Positions 24,999 to 28,018 of a stretch of DNA of 28,018 bases are shown piece by piece. Made by a program: the position numbers and the translations under genes. Below the pieces are notes generated by a model, which was given only the letters and a program-made list of their open reading frames with translations, did no database searches and was not told the origin of the DNA. The stretch spans positions 1 through 28,018 of the forward strand of contig JALVLX010000153.1 in NCBI GenBank assembly GCA_027032855.1. The letters run 5' to 3'. Within the stretch, counting starts at the first letter, position 1; the number at the start of each line of letters is the position of its first letter. Source of the stretch: Flavobacteriales bacterium. GTDB taxonomy: Bacteria > Bacteroidota > Bacteroidia > Flavobacteriales > Flavobacteriaceae.

Positions 24999-26450
24999 AT
25001 GAAAATTAGAATTGGATTTGCAATTTTTTTATCATTATTCTTTTTGTTGTCTTGTGAAACTGGCCAAAAAAATGACCAAAAAGAAACACCTCCGGAACCC
25101 GTCCAAACAAAATTTACCCTAAAGGATTTTTTGACGTCCAATAAATTTTTAGACAAAAAAGTCGATAGTATTTTTAAAACACTTTCTAGTAAACAAAAGG
25201 TATCTCAACTAATAATAGCATCTGTAGGAGACAAAAAAACAGATAATTTCAAACAAGTTGAAAAACTGGTAAAAAATAAGATAATAGGAGGTGTTGCTAT
25301 GTTTAGAGATGCTAAGGATACCATAAAAAGGAGAATAAAAATCTTAAATAACGAAAACACCAACATACCGTTATTGTTTAGCATTGATGGCGAACCCGGC
25401 TTGATAAACAGACGTTTAAAATCAAACATTGTTTCTATCAAAAATACCAGTGATTTAAAAACTACAACACAGGTTAAAAATATAGCCGAAAAGATTACGA
25501 ATACTTTAGTAGATATCGGAATCTATCAAAATTATGCACCGGTATATGATTTAAGCTACAACAAAGCTATTATCAATAAAAGATCTTTTGGAAACAAACC
25601 GGAAACTATCAAAAAGCTGGGCAAAGCCTTTATCAACGAAACACAAAAGAAAATTGTGGCAACGGTAAAGCACTTTCCCGGACACGGAAATGTTAAAGGG
25701 GACAGTCACAAGCAGTTGGTATATATTGACGGGAAGTTAAAAGAACGTGAATTGTTTCAAAGTGCAATAGATGACGGGGTATATGCTGTTATGGTTGGAC
25801 ACATTGCTATCAAAAATAACAAAAAGTATAATACAAATGGGCTACCGGCTACTTTATCAAAAAATATTGTTACGGACTTACTCAAGAACGAAATGAAATT
25901 TAAAGGATTGGTCGTGACAGATGCCTTTACAATGAAAGCCGTAAATGATATTCCCAATGCAGGGATTAAAGCCATTGAAGCCGGTTGCGACCAAATACTG
26001 ATGCCGGAAAATCCTGAGACTTTTTTCAACAGCGTTCTGAAAAAATACAAAACGGACAAACAATTTGCAAAAACGGTTGATAACGCCACAAAAAAGAATA
26101 TTCGCCTAAAAATTTGTTTAGGATTTTTTGATCACCCCAAAAAACAAAAGAAATCACAATCCAAAGCCAAAACATATACATTTAAAGGACACGTTGATAA
26201 ATATCCGGTAAAAATGACGTTGCATATCGTTGGTAATAGTGTAACAGGTTCATATACTTATACCAATAATAATATTACACTGCGTCTGGGTGGTTCGATA
26301 AAGGCAAACAGGTTGGTACTTTTTGAAAGAAATAAAGCAAATCAAAAAACAGGTAAATTCATAGGTAAAATGGAGAATAATACGTTTTCGGGCGTATGGC
26401 AAAATTTGAAAACTAAAAAGCAGTTAAACTTTTCTCTCAAGTCAAGCTGA
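24999..26450 (+). CDS. GH3 beta-N-acetylhexosaminidase-like lipoprotein (NagZ-type)
   Basis: 483 residues from the ATG at 24999. An upstream TTG at 24978 would add seven residues and spoil the signal sequence. The lipoprotein signal ends LLSC, with C19 as the acylated cysteine. The GH3 catalytic domain has KHFPGHG (224-230), then D235-S-H237, the Asp-His pair used by NagZ-type enzymes as general acid/base, and LVVTDAFTM with D308 as the expected nucleophile. The C-terminal ~95 residues (after the KKQKKSQSK linker) look like a small beta-sandwich. Known family activity: removes GlcNAc from muropeptides or similar chains. A lipid-anchored location makes it act in the periplasm or at the outer membrane, unlike cytoplasmic recycling NagZ. 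It starts 21 bases after the transglycosylase gene, and the two would act in sequence on glycan ends. Confidence 0.85.
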   Translation: MKIRIGFAIFLSLFFLLSCETGQKNDQKETPPEPVQTKFTLKDFLTSNKFLDKKVDSIFKTLSSKQKVSQLIIASVGDKKTDNFKQVEKLVKNKIIGGVAMFRDAKDTIKRRIKILNNENTNIPLLFSIDGEPGLINRRLKSNIVSIKNTSDLKTTTQVKNIAEKITNTLVDIGIYQNYAPVYDLSYNKAIINKRSFGNKPETIKKLGKAFINETQKKIVATVKHFPGHGNVKGDSHKQLVYIDGKLKERELFQSAIDDGVYAVMVGHIAIKNNKKYNTNGLPATLSKNIVTDLLKNEMKFKGLVVTDAFTMKAVNDIPNAGIKAIEAGCDQILMPENPETFFNSVLKKYKTDKQFAKTVDNATKKNIRLKICLGFFDHPKKQKKSQSKAKTYTFKGHVDKYPVKMTLHIVGNSVTGSYTYTNNNITLRLGGSIKANRLVLFERNKANQKTGKFIGKMENNTFSGVWQNLKTKKQLNFSLKSS

Positions 26451-26459
26451 TCATACTAC

Positions 26460-28018
26460 TTATCTATCCAAATACCCCTCAAAAAATATCTTTTGCTTAG
26501 CAGGTAATTTTTCCAGTTCCATTTTTATTAAATCCCTGTAGGCCGGGTCGTGATATAGGCTTTTGATATATTTTCTTGCAGGTTGGTGCAGGCGCCAGTT
26601 AAAATGAAAGGAAGCATCAAGCAGGTTATCGATAAAGTCAGCATTTATCAAACGCATTTGTATAATCATTTCAAAACTTTTTAAGCGAATTAACATATTG
26701 TAGCGGGGTGAACTGTAGGCGATTAATTCTTTTATAAAATCATGTTTTTTAGCCGGTTTGTAGTTATCCGTCAGTAGCGCCAATGAAAGCCAAACAGTTC
26801 GAAGGGTTTTATCGTTTCCTCCGGTTACATTTTGCATTTTGTCAAGAATTTCTTCCCGTTCGTCATGAAATTGTATCCAGTAATGCCACAATGCACTTTG
26901 CTTGGTCAAATACGAAGCATCATCAAGCAAAAATTTGTAATCATTTTTTATTGCCACCGGTATCATATCCAATTCTATAGCGATTTGTTGACGGGTTTTC
27001 AGGTCTTTTTTAAACAATTCGGAAAGCATTTGCAAATGTGTTTCGTTTTTCAAATCCGCTTTGATTTGTTTGATGATTTCGTTGTAAATGGGAAAATACT
27101 CTTTGCGATTGATAAGTTGTTGAAAAACAACGTCTTTATCTTCATCTTTCCAATTTCTTATTTGGATTAAACCTCGGTAACGATCTATAAAATCAGGTGC
27201 TAGCAATATCTGATTCTTAAGCCAATCATCAGGCTTGGAAAAATGAATGTCATATAATTTTTTGTTGCCGGGGTTGGCAATTACTGTTTTGATTGAAGCA
27301 TTACCGGGCAATTTAAAACTTGACATTTTTTGCAAACGAAATTGTTTGTTATCAGTTATTATCAAAAAATCAAGCGGTAAATTATGAGAATTTTCATTAA
27401 ACACAATACTATCGTTGCGTTGTGTTAAGTCAAATTTCGGAATGCGATAATCTTCAAGCCAGATATTGAAAAATTGTGTCAAACTGTCACCGCTGATTTC
27501 ATAGACTAACTTTTTAAAGTCTGAAGTGCCGGCATTCTTGAAGGCAAAGCGTTTAAAATAGGCTTTGATGAGTTTACGATAGTTTTCTTCGCCGAGTTCT
27601 TGTCTGAGCATCTCTACAATTTTTGCTCCTTTTCTGTAGTATGTCAAGCTGCTGGCATTAGGGCGGTGTAGGGGAATGGTGTCATCTTTTTGTGATGCAA
27701 TTATTTGACTATCAAATAAATATGTCTTATAAGCCGTGTAATCTTTTCCGAAAAAACGACTGTCTATCAAACGTGCATAGTAAGTAGCAAAGGCTTCGTG
27801 TAGCCAGTGGTCTTTGTTCAGTTTACCGGTTACCAAATCGCCAAACCATTGGTGAACAAATTCATGCGCACTGACATTGATAAAGTTGATTTCGTTAAAA
27901 TTCAAGCTGTCAATGACATAGCGGTCACCGTTAAAACTCGTAGCAGAGACGTTTTCCATTCCGCCATACAAAAAATCCCTGCAGGGAATTTGCTTGTAAT
28001 TCAACCAAGGATATGCCA
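26460..28018 (-). CDS. M1-family metallo-aminopeptidase, C-terminal part (N-terminus outside window)
   Basis: The frame on the reverse strand is open to the window edge (reads AYPWLNYKQIPCRDFLYGGMEN), so the start lies beyond 28018. Seen are the substrate-binding GGMEN motif (family GAMEN), the zinc site HEFVH with the third ligand Glu in HEAFATYY exactly 18 residues later, and then a helical C-terminal region that includes HEAT-like helices. Known role of the family: zinc-dependent removal of N-terminal residues from peptides; in Bacteroidota these are often exported. It converges on the GH3 gene with only nine bases between the stops. It appears less AT-rich than the genes to its left. Confidence 0.9.
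   Translation of the reverse strand, partial: AYPWLNYKQIPCRDFLYGGMENVSATSFNGDRYVIDSLNFNEINFINVSAHEFVHQWFGDLVTGKLNKDHWLHEAFATYYARLIDSRFFGKDYTAYKTYLFDSQIIASQKDDTIPLHRPNASSLTYYRKGAKIVEMLRQELGEENYRKLIKAYFKRFAFKNAGTSDFKKLVYEISGDSLTQFFNIWLEDYRIPKFDLTQRNDSIVFNENSHNLPLDFLIITDNKQFRLQKMSSFKLPGNASIKTVIANPGNKKLYDIHFSKPDDWLKNQILLAPDFIDRYRGLIQIRNWKDEDKDVVFQQLINRKEYFPIYNEIIKQIKADLKNETHLQMLSELFKKDLKTRQQIAIELDMIPVAIKNDYKFLLDDASYLTKQSALWHYWIQFHDEREEILDKMQNVTGGNDKTLRTVWLSLALLTDNYKPAKKHDFIKELIAYSSPRYNMLIRLKSFEMIIQMRLINADFIDNLLDASFHFNWRLHQPARKYIKSLYHDPAYRDLIKMELEKLPAKQKIFFEGYLDR

Noticed and set aside
26436..26480. Bidirectional terminator between the GH3 gene and the M1 peptidase gene
   Set aside because: The nine-base gap and its flanks show no convincing GC stem with T-tracts.

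Overview
The window looks like chromosomal DNA of a Bacteroidota organism, probably a Flavobacteriia/Cytophagia-type lineage. The evidence is the strong AT bias, Bacteroidota-style -7 elements (TAnnTTTG), Sec signals of the type MKKLLLSIVF...AKAQ, weak Shine-Dalgarno sites, and a WG/LRR/TPR protein with that phylum's characteristic layout. No rRNA, tRNA, CRISPR array, transposase or integrase gene was seen.

Layout. (1) 1-479: the end of an LptF/LptG-type permease and a small membrane protein. (2) 692-10367: a five-gene, same-strand module. It holds a protein with a HEPN-like R-x5-H motif, a membrane-anchored nSTAND NTPase (4-bp overlap with the previous gene), two tandem paralogous secreted proteins (TPR-like/coiled coil, WG repeat, 21-22 leucine-rich repeats, TPR), and a protein with a CorA-like two-helix C-terminus. 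An exact 20-bp direct repeat lies at 482-501 and 10459-10478, just outside both ends. (3) 10593-26450: a run of seven same-strand genes with short gaps. In order they are a membrane protein with a possible degenerate vWA domain, an actin/Hsp70-fold (ASKHA) ATPase, a two-TM protein with a long coiled-coil tail, a 1864-residue protein that reads as a SEDS (FtsW/RodA-like) polymerase fused to a class B penicillin-binding transpeptidase, a small single-TM protein, a lytic-transglycosylase-like protein and a GH3 (NagZ-like) lipoprotein. (4) 26460-28018, opposite strand: the C-terminal part of an M1 aminopeptidase that runs off the window.

How the genes may work together. The first module looks like a split, trans-envelope version of an NLR. 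The NTPase domain should be cytoplasmic and tethered to the inner membrane, while the LRR parts carry Sec signals and should be outside the cytoplasm. The extracytoplasmic tail of the NTPase and the N-terminus of the LRR proteins share a similar residue pattern, suggesting contact. The HEPN-like and CorA-like proteins would be effector candidates (inference). The second module looks like a self-contained peptidoglycan synthesis and remodelling machine with its own ASKHA ATPase, in concept parallel to MreB-RodA-PBP2 or FtsA-FtsW-FtsI, but with polymerase and transpeptidase in one chain. These two modules are the parts most worth following up.
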